A stretch of DNA of 64,000 nt. Origin: Roseibium hamelinense. GTDB lineage: Bacteria; Pseudomonadota; Alphaproteobacteria; Rhizobiales; Stappiaceae. The notes beneath the pieces are model-generated. The model was given only the letters and a program-made list of their open reading frames with translations. It searched no databases and was not told the DNA's origin. Positions 28,985 to 37,229 of this stretch are shown piece by piece (within the stretch, counting starts at the first letter, position 1; every line of letters begins with the position of its first letter). Location: positions 186,001-250,000 of the forward strand of contig NZ_VLLF01000005.1 of assembly GCF_007830545.1 (NCBI RefSeq), written 5' to 3'. Position numbers and translations under genes: made by a program.

Positions 28985-29629
28985 CTATGACCCGATGCCC
29001 GGTACACCTTGAAAGGCCTGGTCACCCCATACCCGTTTGACAGTCTGGTCCCGCCCGCAGGCTTTCCGGTAGCCTTTGTAAGCGTCGGCCCGTGTGACAT
29101 AACCAAACCGGGTGAGGGTTCGAACATCGCTCTTGTAGTATGCCTGATGATAGTCTTCTGCTGGCCAGAAGACCGCGGGAGGCTCAACCGGGGTCACAAC
29201 CTTTCGGCCAAGAGATTTTTCAGCCTTTGCAACTGAAGCCTTAGCTGCCTTGGCCTGGGTTTCATCAAGCGGATGGATGGCAGAAGAGTAGCCGAAGCCG
29301 CGGTCGCAGAACTGACCACCAGCGTCTGTCACATCTATGGTGCGCAAAAAGATGTCTACAAGCTCACCATAGCTGAGCGTGCTTTCATCGAAGTCGACCT
29401 TGACAACCTCACGGTGCCCGCCGCGCTCATAGTTTTTGTAGGTTGGGTTGGTGGTTTCCCCTCCAGCATAGCCTGACACCACATCCCGAACGCCTGGGAC
29501 TTTTTCAAGATCGGCTTCCACACACCAGAAACATCCGCCGGCAAACACTGCCGTTTCAGCCTGCGCTGGCGCCGCCGCTGCGATTGCCGACGCTGTTGCT
29601 GCTCCCATGAGCAATGTTTTGAGGCTCAT
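28985..29629 (-). CDS. msrA: peptide-methionine (S)-S-oxide reductase, exported
   Basis: A 214-residue MsrA that reduces methionine-S-sulfoxide in proteins. A signal peptide (LMGAATASAIAAAAPAQAE) directs it out of the cytoplasm. The catalytic motif is AGGCFWCVEADLEK. Other family features are VVSGYAGGETTNPTYK, GGHREVVKVDFD and the YHQAYYKS segment. The ATG at 29629 is preferred over one five codons upstream. It probably repairs envelope proteins. Its redox partner is not encoded nearby. Confidence 0.93.
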   Translation of the reverse strand: MSLKTLLMGAATASAIAAAAPAQAETAVFAGGCFWCVEADLEKVPGVRDVVSGYAGGETTNPTYKNYERGGHREVVKVDFDESTLSYGELVDIFLRTIDVTDAGGQFCDRGFGYSSAIHPLDETQAKAAKASVAKAEKSLGRKVVTPVEPPAVFWPAEDYHQAYYKSDVRTLTRFGYVTRADAYKGYRKACGRDQTVKRVWGDQAFQGVPGIGS

Positions 29630-29758
29630 TCTAATCTCCATCAATTTTATCTGCTGACAGAAGTAGGATGAATTGTGGCATGCATCAGGCCCTCAGCCTT
29701 TCGCTCTCGCGGGTGTGATGCAAGGTGATCGAACGATACCTATGTCCGGACAATTTTC

Positions 29759-30133
29759 CTAGATCCACTGGACCGCGTTGACCTCAAAATCAGGCCGCTG
29801 CGGAGACATAAAGCAAAACCGGTGACCTCTTGGTGCTTCCATGACCACCCAGCCTTTGCAAGCTCCAACTTCTCGGGCGCCGAGTTGTTTGAGACGTTCC
29901 GCTTCGGCAGGAATATTGTCTGTTTCCATGTCCAGACAGACTCTCGGCGGATGATCGACCGCCTGCAGCAAGACTCGCATTTCTTCTTTGGGTTCTTTCA
30001 GATCGCGATACTTTGGGTCAACCGGCTCCCCCTCCGGCGTGCACCCAAGCGCATTTGCCCAAAAGGACGTGAACTGGTCCAGATTATCAGTTTCGCAATC
30101 GATCGCGACGACCGCCAATCGGCTTTTGTGCAT
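29759..30133 (-). CDS. VOC family protein (glyoxalase-like)
   Basis: A 124-residue vicinal-oxygen-chelate fold protein: VVAIDCETDNLDQFTSFWAN at the start, RVCLDMETDNIPAEAERL in the middle, and WVVMEAPRGHRFCFMSP near the end, where the third and fourth strands carry Asp/Glu positions typical of metal ligands. Substrate and reaction are unknown. Family members include glyoxalases, dioxygenases and antibiotic-resistance proteins. It stands alone 170 bp from the proline-racemase-like gene. Confidence 0.85.
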   Translation of the reverse strand: MHKSRLAVVAIDCETDNLDQFTSFWANALGCTPEGEPVDPKYRDLKEPKEEMRVLLQAVDHPPRVCLDMETDNIPAEAERLKQLGAREVGACKGWVVMEAPRGHRFCFMSPQRPDFEVNAVQWI

Positions 30134-30303
30134 GGAAATGCCTCCTCACATACGGGTAGCCCAACAATTCATCGGCTAAGATCGAAATCCCAGATCCGAT
30201 GTCATCAAGAACAAATAAAGAACAAACCCGTGATGGGTTCAATGATTCACTGCATGTCCCATTGGCCGAAACGCAACAAAAGGCAATCGGGCGCAGATGA
30301 GTG

Positions 30304-31335
30304 TTACCGAACCATCGGCCAAGTGTCCGTCAGGCGATACCCGCCTGGCCAGGGGTCTTCCGGGTCCAGCATGTGCTGGTGGATTCCGGTAACCCAAGCG
30401 CGGCCGCTGATTTCCGGCCGAATTGCCGATTTGTTGCCGACCCGGGCCTCACCAAGAATCGTGCCATCGAACCGCGATCCGATGATCGAAATCCCGGAGA
30501 GCGTTTGCCCGGTCGTCATCAGTCCCTTTGCATGCAATAGGGCCATTCGGGCACTGACCGCAGTTCCTGTCGGGCTGCGATCAATCTTTGCAGGCTGGAT
30601 GGCAACAACGGATTTGGCTTCATAGCCAGTTGATGTTTCCTGAAGCGGGCCTGCGAACAGACAAAACGAAAAATGCTGCCAATCCGGCTGCTCTGGGTGA
30701 TGGAATTCCAGCTGGCTATTGGCAGCATTTGTGATTTTAACACCCAACTCGGCCAACGGGCGCGCGTTTCGCTCTTCCAGCGCCAAACCGATATCCTGCG
30801 CTTCAACGACCACGAAGCTGTCACCGCCATAGGCCGTATCGACCCTTAGTGTGCCAAGGCCCGGCACATTCAGCATCTGATCCAAATCACCGGCGAAGGC
30901 AGGCACATTTTCGACATGGATCCTCTTGGCCTTGCCATGGGCGCAGTCAGCACGCACGCGCACCAATCCGCCCGGCGCTTCCAACACCATATGTGTCACC
31001 GGCTCCTGCATCTCGATCAGGCCCGTATCCAGCAATACAGTCGATACACAGATTGAGTTGGAACCGGACATGGGAGGCGTGTCTTCCGGCTCCATAATGA
31101 TCCAGCCCATCTGAGCCTCTGGATGTTTGGCCGGAACGAGCAGATTGACATGGCGGAAGACGCCCCCGCGCGGCTCGTTGAGCACGAAGTCTCGCAAAGT
31201 GTTGTCTTTCGCGATCCAGCTGCGCTGCTCCCAGAGCGTGTCCCCGGGTGGTGGCACCACCCCACCGACGATGACATCGCCGACTTCCCCTTCCGCGTGG
31301 CAGGAGACAACATGAATTACCTTGGATGCGCGCAT
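30304..31335 (-). CDS. proline racemase superfamily protein with Ser/Thr at the two catalytic positions
   Basis: A 343-residue protein with the full two-domain proline racemase fold: [20 protein letters not shown], the first catalytic loop [11 protein letters not shown] and the second [17 protein letters not shown]. Proline racemase and 4-hydroxyproline epimerase use Cys in both loops; trans-3-hydroxy-L-proline dehydratases usually have Cys and Thr. Here Ser90 and Thr256 occupy these positions. A dehydratase or an atypical epimerase for a hydroxyproline-like substrate is likeliest. No other hydroxyproline catabolic genes are adjacent. The start is ATG 31335. Confidence 0.85.
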   Translation of the reverse strand: MRASKVIHVVSCHAEGEVGDVIVGGVVPPPGDTLWEQRSWIAKDNTLRDFVLNEPRGGVFRHVNLLVPAKHPEAQMGWIIMEPEDTPPMSGSNSICVSTVLLDTGLIEMQEPVTHMVLEAPGGLVRVRADCAHGKAKRIHVENVPAFAGDLDQMLNVPGLGTLRVDTAYGGDSFVVVEAQDIGLALEERNARPLAELGVKITNAANSQLEFHHPEQPDWQHFSFCLFAGPLQETSTGYEAKSVVAIQPAKIDRSPTGTAVSARMALLHAKGLMTTGQTLSGISIIGSRFDGTILGEARVGNKSAIRPEISGRAWVTGIHQHMLDPEDPWPGGYRLTDTWPMVR

Positions 31336-31703
31336 GAGACCTCCAGATAGTTTGACCTTTATTGCGCTCGTTTCATCAGCGCAGCGGGAAACCTTTTGAC
31401 CAACCGGTTCCCTCCGCTCGTATGAATTGCTTAGCAGACACTAGTCAAAAAGGAACTGGAACCAGTCATTTCTGACCAACCCGTCAGCGCGCTCGAACGA
31501 TCACACAGGAGAGGTCGCGACTGCCAGGCGAACAAAACCAGGCATTGTACCAGCGCCTTTCCGCAAACTTATTGGGAATACCATCGCTTGGTTTGTCTAT
31601 CGCCCAAACGAATAGAATGCGTGGGCTATTGTCCCTGAGCGACAGAAACTTCTCTTGCCGGGCTGGCCAAAGATTCGATCAAACGCGGCAGCGGCCAAAA
31701 CTG
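31336..31703. other. 368-bp gap without a recognisable gene
   Basis: It lies upstream of the racemase-like gene and downstream of the biosynthetic operon. It should hold the racemase-like gene's promoter and the operon's transcript end, but no clear hairpin terminator or promoter hexamers stand out. The small plus-strand frame at 31545-31736 looks random. Confidence 0.45.
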
Positions 31704-32546
31704 CTAAGGGATTGGGTTTCCCGGTCTGAGGGTTGAGCCATAGCCGGTGGCGGGTTGCCCTGCTAGATTTCCATGAGGGGATGCTACGACTAGCCGGATT
31801 TGAGCGATTTTTGCAGCAACCCTCGAGGCAAGGTTTGGCCCGTCTTCTATCAGATGATCCGCTTCCGACCGCGCAGCCGCGTGATCTCCTACGCAGACCG
31901 CCTCCTTGGCGATCCGCAGGAGCGGCACATCATTGCTGTCGTTGCCGAACGCGGCATCCACTGGAAAGGAATAGCCCAGAGCCAAGAGGCCGCCTGCTTT
32001 TGTGATACCACGGGCCATGATATCAAAGGTTCCATCCTGATGGGCGAATAGGCTGTGTCCCCCCACATCCTGACAAAAGCTGAGCGCTTTTCCATCGGGA
32101 TCCGTCGGCAAAACCAGGATCTTGATCACGCTGTCATAGTCGGACGCATCCCCCACCCGCAACAGCGGACCAATGTTCACCTCGACACGGGCATGGAGCG
32201 AATGGAACGCCGGGCTGAATACGACAAAATCCGTTCCATAGGCGAGATAGGCGCAGTTCAGGCGATCCAGTTCCGCCAGGATACGCAATACCCCCCGCCC
32301 CTCAAGCGCCGCGCCATAAACGAGTTTGCCCTTTTGATATCCCACTGCGCCATTGGCGCCAATGATATCAAAGCGCTCAAACAGGCCGGACGGCAGCACC
32401 TCCATGATGTTCACCGGGTGACGGGCAGACGCAATGACTACGCGATCTGGCGCTATCAATGTCCAGAGTTGCTGCAGGATCGGATCGGCAATCTCGTTGC
32501 CGGAAAAACAGATGGTCCCGTCCAGGTCAAAAACGAATACAGCCAT
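31704..32546 (-). CDS. Cof-type HAD-IIB family phosphatase
   Basis: A 280-residue haloacid dehalogenase-type hydrolase: motif I FVFDLDGTICFSG with both aspartates, motif II ASARHP, the large C2B cap, the motif III lysine in RGITKAGGLLALG, and motif IV AFGNDSNDVPLLRIA. Cof-type enzymes dephosphorylate sugar phosphates and related metabolites; NtdB, the kanosamine-6-phosphate phosphatase of Bacillus, is in this class. It is the last gene of the eight-gene operon, 9 bp after the PurC-like gene, so it probably removes the phosphate from a pathway intermediate. The C-terminal 25 residues extend beyond the fold. Confidence 0.82.
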   Translation of the reverse strand: MAVFVFDLDGTICFSGNEIADPILQQLWTLIAPDRVVIASARHPVNIMEVLPSGLFERFDIIGANGAVGYQKGKLVYGAALEGRGVLRILAELDRLNCAYLAYGTDFVVFSPAFHSLHARVEVNIGPLLRVGDASDYDSVIKILVLPTDPDGKALSFCQDVGGHSLFAHQDGTFDIMARGITKAGGLLALGYSFPVDAAFGNDSNDVPLLRIAKEAVCVGDHAAARSEADHLIEDGPNLASRVAAKIAQIRLVVASPHGNLAGQPATGYGSTLRPGNPIP

Positions 32547-32555
32547 CCCGGTGAC

Positions 32556-33434
32556 CTAAGTCCAGGAGGGACATTGGAAGGGAGATACGGCAGGTCTGAT
32601 TTTGCGGCCAAGCAAGTGCACAAACCGGTCGTATTTTTGTCTGACGGTATCTTCCGAGGATCCTGCACGGAAGGTGTCTTTGCTGGTGTCCGTGCCGGCT
32701 TCGCCAAAAAAGTCCTCTTGATCAGCCACGTAGACCGCGCGCATGCAGTCCGGAGATACTTCCCCGAAAATGGCCCGACCGGTGTGGTCGATCTTGAAGC
32801 AGATATCATCCAACCGGATGCCGCAGGCGCTCAAATGGCCATAAAGCGCGGCAAACGCTGCAAGCGCCGTGTGTTCGGCGGCCGCAGCATCCATGAACTG
32901 TGCAGCGAGCTGGGTCGGAATACACTCGTCCCTGAGCCGCGTTCCGTCATCAGATTTCAGCGGATTGGTGTAGTCGAACCGGACATAGGGCTGATGGGGG
33001 CGATCCGGCAAAAACCGGCTGTTGGTTAAGGTCCTGTGTTCGGAAATCTTGTAGAGCGCATGTTTGGGCGTGCCGACATGCCGGGCTTTGACGACAACTT
33101 CGATCGGCGGGACATAGTCTGCACCGTCATGCTTCAGCCGCCGGGTTACATAGTAGTCCTCGCCAAAGGCCACAGCAGCAACACTGACACCCGCTCGCCG
33201 GAGCACTGTCGTCAAAGCCTCAAAAGACCTCAAGCGCGCGGTATCGGTACCCTCAATCATCGCGGAACGGTTTTGGGTGTAAGAATAGAGGCTTGGTATC
33301 ATACGGACCATGACATGGTGGTCGTCGACAATGCGGATGTCTTTGGATTCTCCGCGGCAGAGAGGCCGGAGCTGATCCCAGTTGCTGCGGGCAGCTTTAA
33401 AATCAGGGCTCTCGATTTTTGTTTGAACATTCAT
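32556..33434 (-). CDS. SAICAR synthetase (PurC)-like ligase
   Basis: A 292-residue protein that follows PurC along most of its length. LCRGESKDIRIVDDHHVMVR matches the PurC opening (YRGKAK, then a loop). Then come ALTTVLRRAGVSVAAVAFGE, PPIEVVVKARHVGT (PurC: VxxEVVVRNxxAGS), LKSDDGTRLRDECI, CGIRLDDICFKIDHTGRAIF plus GEVSPDCMRAV (PurC: DExSPDxxR), and KDTFR near the end. PurC joins a carboxylate to the amine of aspartate with ATP. The sequence is divergent and the gene sits in a biosynthetic operon, so a different acid-amine ligation is expected. PurC homologues are also used in the pentostatin/coformycin pathway (PenC). Confidence 0.78.
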   Translation of the reverse strand: MNVQTKIESPDFKAARSNWDQLRPLCRGESKDIRIVDDHHVMVRMIPSLYSYTQNRSAMIEGTDTARLRSFEALTTVLRRAGVSVAAVAFGEDYYVTRRLKHDGADYVPPIEVVVKARHVGTPKHALYKISEHRTLTNSRFLPDRPHQPYVRFDYTNPLKSDDGTRLRDECIPTQLAAQFMDAAAAEHTALAAFAALYGHLSACGIRLDDICFKIDHTGRAIFGEVSPDCMRAVYVADQEDFFGEAGTDTSKDTFRAGSSEDTVRQKYDRFVHLLGRKIRPAVSPFQCPSWT

Positions 33435-33469
33435 ATTAGCTCCCCTTCCAGCAAATTCTTGTTTTTAGA

Positions 33470-34699
33470 TCATTCAGCACGCACCAGATCTCCGTTGCCA
33501 GAAGACGCACGGCGTAAAAAAACACGAGCGATTACAAAACCAATCAACGCCGCAGAACTGCTCAAGACGGCAAATCCCTGTGCCCCTGATAGCTCAGACA
33601 CGAATGTCGATAGGACTGGCCCGGCCATGCTTCCCAGCGCGCCCAATTGGGCAATCACACCAAATGCTAGGGCTTCTTGGTCCGCTGAGCGGGTAAGGTT
33701 GGGAACCAGCACGAAAATTGAGCCTTGCACCAGACCGGAGGCCAGCATCAACGCCAGAGCGGCAATAACATAGGCTCCATGCGCGGCAGCATCTGCACCA
33801 ATGACGGGCAAGAGGCCCGCGAGCGCTGCAATTACCAAAAACCCAGAAACAATGGTTTTGCCCGCCGGAAAACGCTTTGCGGCAGGTCCGGCCATCAACG
33901 TACCGATGATGCTGATCAACGGCATGCCAACCAGCAGAAACGCCCGGCTTCCGTCTGTAGGAGCAAACAGAGGCAGGCAGATAAGTAACCCGAGATAGAG
34001 GCTTGCATGAAAAAAGAACAGGACGCCGGGCAACATGGTTGCAGCGCTGCCATAAGCTTTGGCGGTCGTTGCAGCTTGTTCCTGCAAAAACATGCTGACC
34101 TTCGTTGCAGAAACAGACCGTTGACCGGTGTTCTCCAGCCTGGTCAGCGCCAGCGAAAGCCCGACGAGAAGCAGCAGTCCGCCCTGAGCGGCCAAGAAGG
34201 CCGAAACACCAGACCTAAAAATAAAATCGGGACCCCAATACCCAGTGACGGCAAATGCAACCCCGTAAAACGATCCCCACAGGGCCATGGCAAATGGCAG
34301 CGTGTTTTTAGGCGCATATAGACTGATGAGCGTCGGGGCCGCCACTACAATGACCAGGTTGGTTATCCCCTCTAGCAACCGGAGGCCGTAAAACACCGGG
34401 TAGGCAGGCATAAGGGCTTGCAAAAATGCGATCACAGCTGCAACTGCCAGAGCGGCAAACAGTGAATTCCGGTAGCCCATAAACCTGCAAACGGACGCGC
34501 CACTAACACCGAAAATGAGGCCGAACAGGCCTGCAGCGGCCATTAACGCACTGACAGCCGTCTCGGAAACGGACAACGAGACCGCAAGGGGCTGAAGGGC
34601 AATCGCAATCTTGGCAAACTGAATACCTGAACAGATCCCTGCACCCCATAAGAGCACCACGATCAGCCAGCTGCCATTTTTGTGTGTAGCGGCGCTCAT
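33470..34699 (-). CDS. MFS transporter, probable exporter
   Basis: A protein of about 409 residues with around 12 hydrophobic segments, e.g. WLIVVLLWGAGICSGIQFAK, ALMAAAGLFGLIFGVSGASV and GVLFFFHASLYLGLLICLPL. The motif-A-like loop after helix 2 reads GASVCRFMGYRNSLFAALA. The frame opens 46 codons earlier, but those overlap the upstream phosphatase and look random. The ATG at 34699 lies 5 bp after that gene's stop. Its position inside a biosynthetic operon suggests export of the product or intake of a precursor. Confidence 0.85.
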   Translation of the reverse strand: MSAATHKNGSWLIVVLLWGAGICSGIQFAKIAIALQPLAVSLSVSETAVSALMAAAGLFGLIFGVSGASVCRFMGYRNSLFAALAVAAVIAFLQALMPAYPVFYGLRLLEGITNLVIVVAAPTLISLYAPKNTLPFAMALWGSFYGVAFAVTGYWGPDFIFRSGVSAFLAAQGGLLLLVGLSLALTRLENTGQRSVSATKVSMFLQEQAATTAKAYGSAATMLPGVLFFFHASLYLGLLICLPLFAPTDGSRAFLLVGMPLISIIGTLMAGPAAKRFPAGKTIVSGFLVIAALAGLLPVIGADAAAHGAYVIAALALMLASGLVQGSIFVLVPNLTRSADQEALAFGVIAQLGALGSMAGPVLSTFVSELSGAQGFAVLSSSAALIGFVIARVFLRRASSGNGDLVRAE

Positions 34700-34704
34700 C
34701 AAAG

Positions 34705-35385
34705 TCAGACCACGACTGAACGAGACTGCAGCGGAGCAAAATCCATCAATTCGCCAAGCTGATCCACGACAGGGGTACCAAGCTCTTCGAGCCGGTCCCG
34801 GTGCTGATGGCCACTCGCAACAGCAACAAAGTCCCACCCCCGGTCAAGCGCAACATCATAGTCATGATCGGTGTCGCCGATCATCAAAACGCTGCTGGCT
34901 CCGGATTGGCCGATCAACCGATCCAGATCGCGGGCGCGATCGAGCTTGCCCATCGCCGCCTCATCATCAAGACCATACAAATGTGTGACCAGGGGAGCGA
35001 GCTGCTTGCGCTGCGCAATCCGCTCAAGCGTCTTTTGATGGGATGCCGACAGGACCGAAATTGGGACATTGTGCTGCCGGAGGGCATCGGCAAGATCATG
35101 AAACCCGGCGCAAATCTCGCAATCCGCAACTTGATTGTCGAAGTGGTAAAGATAGGCCGTCACAAGCTCCACAAAGGAGCGTTTGCGGAAGTCAAATCCG
35201 ATTGAGGCATAAAATTCTGCAATCGGGAACCTGAAATGCCGCCGGTAAGTATCGGCGTCAACCGCGCCCAGGTTCACGTCTTCACGGACTCTGTTGAGAG
35301 ACTGAACGGCAAGTCCAAGGTCATCAACGACGGTTCCGTTCCAGTCAAAGACAATATGATCATACTCGAGTAGGCGGAGCTTCAT
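34705..35385 (-). CDS. HAD family hydrolase, phosphoglycolate-phosphatase-like
   Basis: A 226-residue HAD hydrolase with a helical C1 cap. Motif I is HIVFDWNGTVVDD, motif II VLSASHQKTL, Lys in the MGKLDRARD region, and motif IV MIGDTDHDYDVALDRG. The usual second aspartate of motif I (DxD) is Asn here, as in the DWNGT subgroup of HAD proteins. It overlaps the two-domain DegT gene by an ATGA, so it is translationally coupled to it. With the Cof-type HAD at the operon end, the pathway has two different phosphatases. Confidence 0.83.
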   Translation of the reverse strand: MKLRLLEYDHIVFDWNGTVVDDLGLAVQSLNRVREDVNLGAVDADTYRRHFRFPIAEFYASIGFDFRKRSFVELVTAYLYHFDNQVADCEICAGFHDLADALRQHNVPISVLSASHQKTLERIAQRKQLAPLVTHLYGLDDEAAMGKLDRARDLDRLIGQSGASSVLMIGDTDHDYDVALDRGWDFVAVASGHQHRDRLEELGTPVVDQLGELMDFAPLQSRSVVV

Positions 35386-37229
35386 CGGTCTGACCTTTTG
35401 TAGCTGTTCAGCGCCTCAATCATCTGGTCGCGCTCCTTGACACCGATATCGGGATGAACCGGAAGCGTCGCTATGGATGACAGGAGCCGCGCTGCGTTGG
35501 GGCAAGATGCGGATCGCCCCTTGAGAACCGGAAACTCGTAGAGCGGCCGACAGCGATAGATCTGGATGTCTGACGGGATTTTGCGGCTGGCGAGGTGGGC
35601 GTTTAAAGCAGCCCCATTGCCGGAGCGTTCTTTTATGAGCATCTTGACGCCGCAGGCTTCGCCTCCAGGAATTTCAGGAAACGACGCAAGCTGCACATTT
35701 TTCAAGCCACATGCGAGCTCGCCCATACAGGCTCTGCGCTTGCGGATATGGTCCGACAAAAGCGGCAAACGCGCCCGTCCGAGCGCGGCCTGCAAGCCAC
35801 CGAGTTTATAGTTGAGCCCGTTGCCGTCCTTGTAATGGCGCGCTTTGCGTGCCGCTTGGGCAAGATCGAAGCGCGAGGTCAGCACAAAGCCGCCTTCGCC
35901 GGTAACAAGCATTTTGGTTGCGTGGGTTGAAAATGCGGCCACATCGGCATAGCGCCAGATCAGATCGCCATTCAGGCTGATACCGTGCCCGAGTGCCAGG
36001 TCGATCACAAAGCTGAGCCCGTGCATTTTGGAAAAGTCGGCGGTTTGCGCCGCCTCGACCGGGTACCCCCACATCGGCACTTCCAGGATCGCGCGCGTTT
36101 TGGAGCTCAAATTTTTCCGCGCCGCCTCCAAATCGATCGAAAAACTGTTTTCGCGGGTGTCGCAAAACACCGGAGTGGCTCCGAGGGTTGTGAGCGCGAA
36201 CACTGTGCATAACGGACATGTTGGTGCCAGTAGCACTTCATCGCCTTGCCGGACCCCGGCCGCCGCAAGGGCTACCAACACCGCCGCGTATCCCGATGAC
36301 ACGCTGATTGCATAATTGGCGTGAAACCAGTCAGCCAATGCTATTTCATAGGAAAGCACCGCCTCACCGTCGCCGGAGTAGTTGTGTGCCAGCGCACGGA
36401 CCAGCTGTTGCGCATCCTCTGATGAACGCGGATCAAAAAAATCCGGAATACCGGCGGCCCGCGGCTGCTCGGAACCGTTTTTTTGCAACCCGAGCGGCGC
36501 ATTGGGAAAAAGCCGCCGGATCTGAACCCGCGCTACCTCCGCCTGGATTTGACTGAGTTTGTGGTTAACCCCCAGATGAACACCATCAAGATTGCCAAAA
36601 TGACAGTACCTGCGGAGTGCTTGTGCCGTCCCTGGGTCGCGAACAACCAGTGCGCCACCTTCCCCTGTGTTGATCGGCTGGTCTTTTCCGGTGTCGATGA
36701 GCGCGATATCGGCAAAATGAGCAGCAGACGACGCGTCCTGGATCTGGCAGCCCGAAAGATCAACCAGCAATGGAATACCGGCTGCGCGCGCTGCCTGCTC
36801 TAGGCGGCGCAGCTTGTCCAAGTTGCCCTCATAGACGCAAAAGACTGCAGAGTACGCACCCAGAGTATGCGCAAGAGTCTGTGAATCGTGTTTTTCCAGC
36901 AGCTTGGTTGCCACTCCGGCTACACGGAACCCTGCTCTAGCCCAGCCCGGAACATGGGAGGCCGCGGCAACCGGAAGTTTGGCCTGCAGCCCCAAGGCGC
37001 CGCAGATTACGGTGATCATGGCCGTATCGCTGGATACGGCGACGGCCTCTGCCAGGCCAAAGACCGCCGCGAGCTCGCTCTCATACAGTTTGACTGCCGA
37101 TGTCCCGCCATCGCCAAAACTGGCTGCAGCCCGACAAGCCGCATCGACCAGCTCCCGATCGGCGGTGCCTGTACAGCCGGCAGGATAAATCGCGCCGTCA
37201 TACATGTCCCGGGCAGCCAGATCGCTCAT
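35382..37229 (-). CDS. tandem DegT/DnrJ/EryC1 aminotransferase-fold protein, N-terminal domain degenerate
   Basis: A 615-residue protein with two DegT-type PLP folds. Residues about 1-240 keep the fold (VYEGNLDKLRRLEQ, PLLVDLSG, NTGEGGALVV), but the position of the PLP lysine, five residues before GEGG, is Gln184; a Lys182 is two residues off. Residues about 265-615 are a complete domain with Lys439 (FSTHATKMLVTGEGG), Asp410 (FVIDLALGHG) and the PMWGYP motif it shares with the neighbouring single-domain enzyme. The C-terminal domain is probably an aminotransferase or dehydratase on a keto-sugar or keto-cyclitol. The N-terminal half may be structural or regulatory. It overlaps both neighbours by ATGA. 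Confidence 0.85.
   Translation of the reverse strand: MSDLAARDMYDGAIYPAGCTGTADRELVDAACRAAASFGDGGTSAVKLYESELAAVFGLAEAVAVSSDTAMITVICGALGLQAKLPVAAASHVPGWARAGFRVAGVATKLLEKHDSQTLAHTLGAYSAVFCVYEGNLDKLRRLEQAARAAGIPLLVDLSGCQIQDASSAAHFADIALIDTGKDQPINTGEGGALVVRDPGTAQALRRYCHFGNLDGVHLGVNHKLSQIQAEVARVQIRRLFPNAPLGLQKNGSEQPRAAGIPDFFDPRSSEDAQQLVRALAHNYSGDGEAVLSYEIALADWFHANYAISVSSGYAAVLVALAAAGVRQGDEVLLAPTCPLCTVFALTTLGATPVFCDTRENSFSIDLEAARKNLSSKTRAILEVPMWGYPVEAAQTADFSKMHGLSFVIDLALGHGISLNGDLIWRYADVAAFSTHATKMLVTGEGGFVLTSRFDLAQAARKARHYKDGNGLNYKLGGLQAALGRARLPLLSDHIRKRRACMGELACGLKNVQLASFPEIPGGEACGVKMLIKERSGNGAALNAHLASRKIPSDIQIYRCRPLYEFPVLKGRSASCPNAARLLSSIATLPVHPDIGVKERDQMIEALNSYKRSDR

Noticed and set aside
31545-31736. 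Small plus-strand open frame in the gap beyond the biosynthetic operon
   Set aside because: No ribosome site, no family resemblance, overlaps the end of the Cof-type HAD gene.
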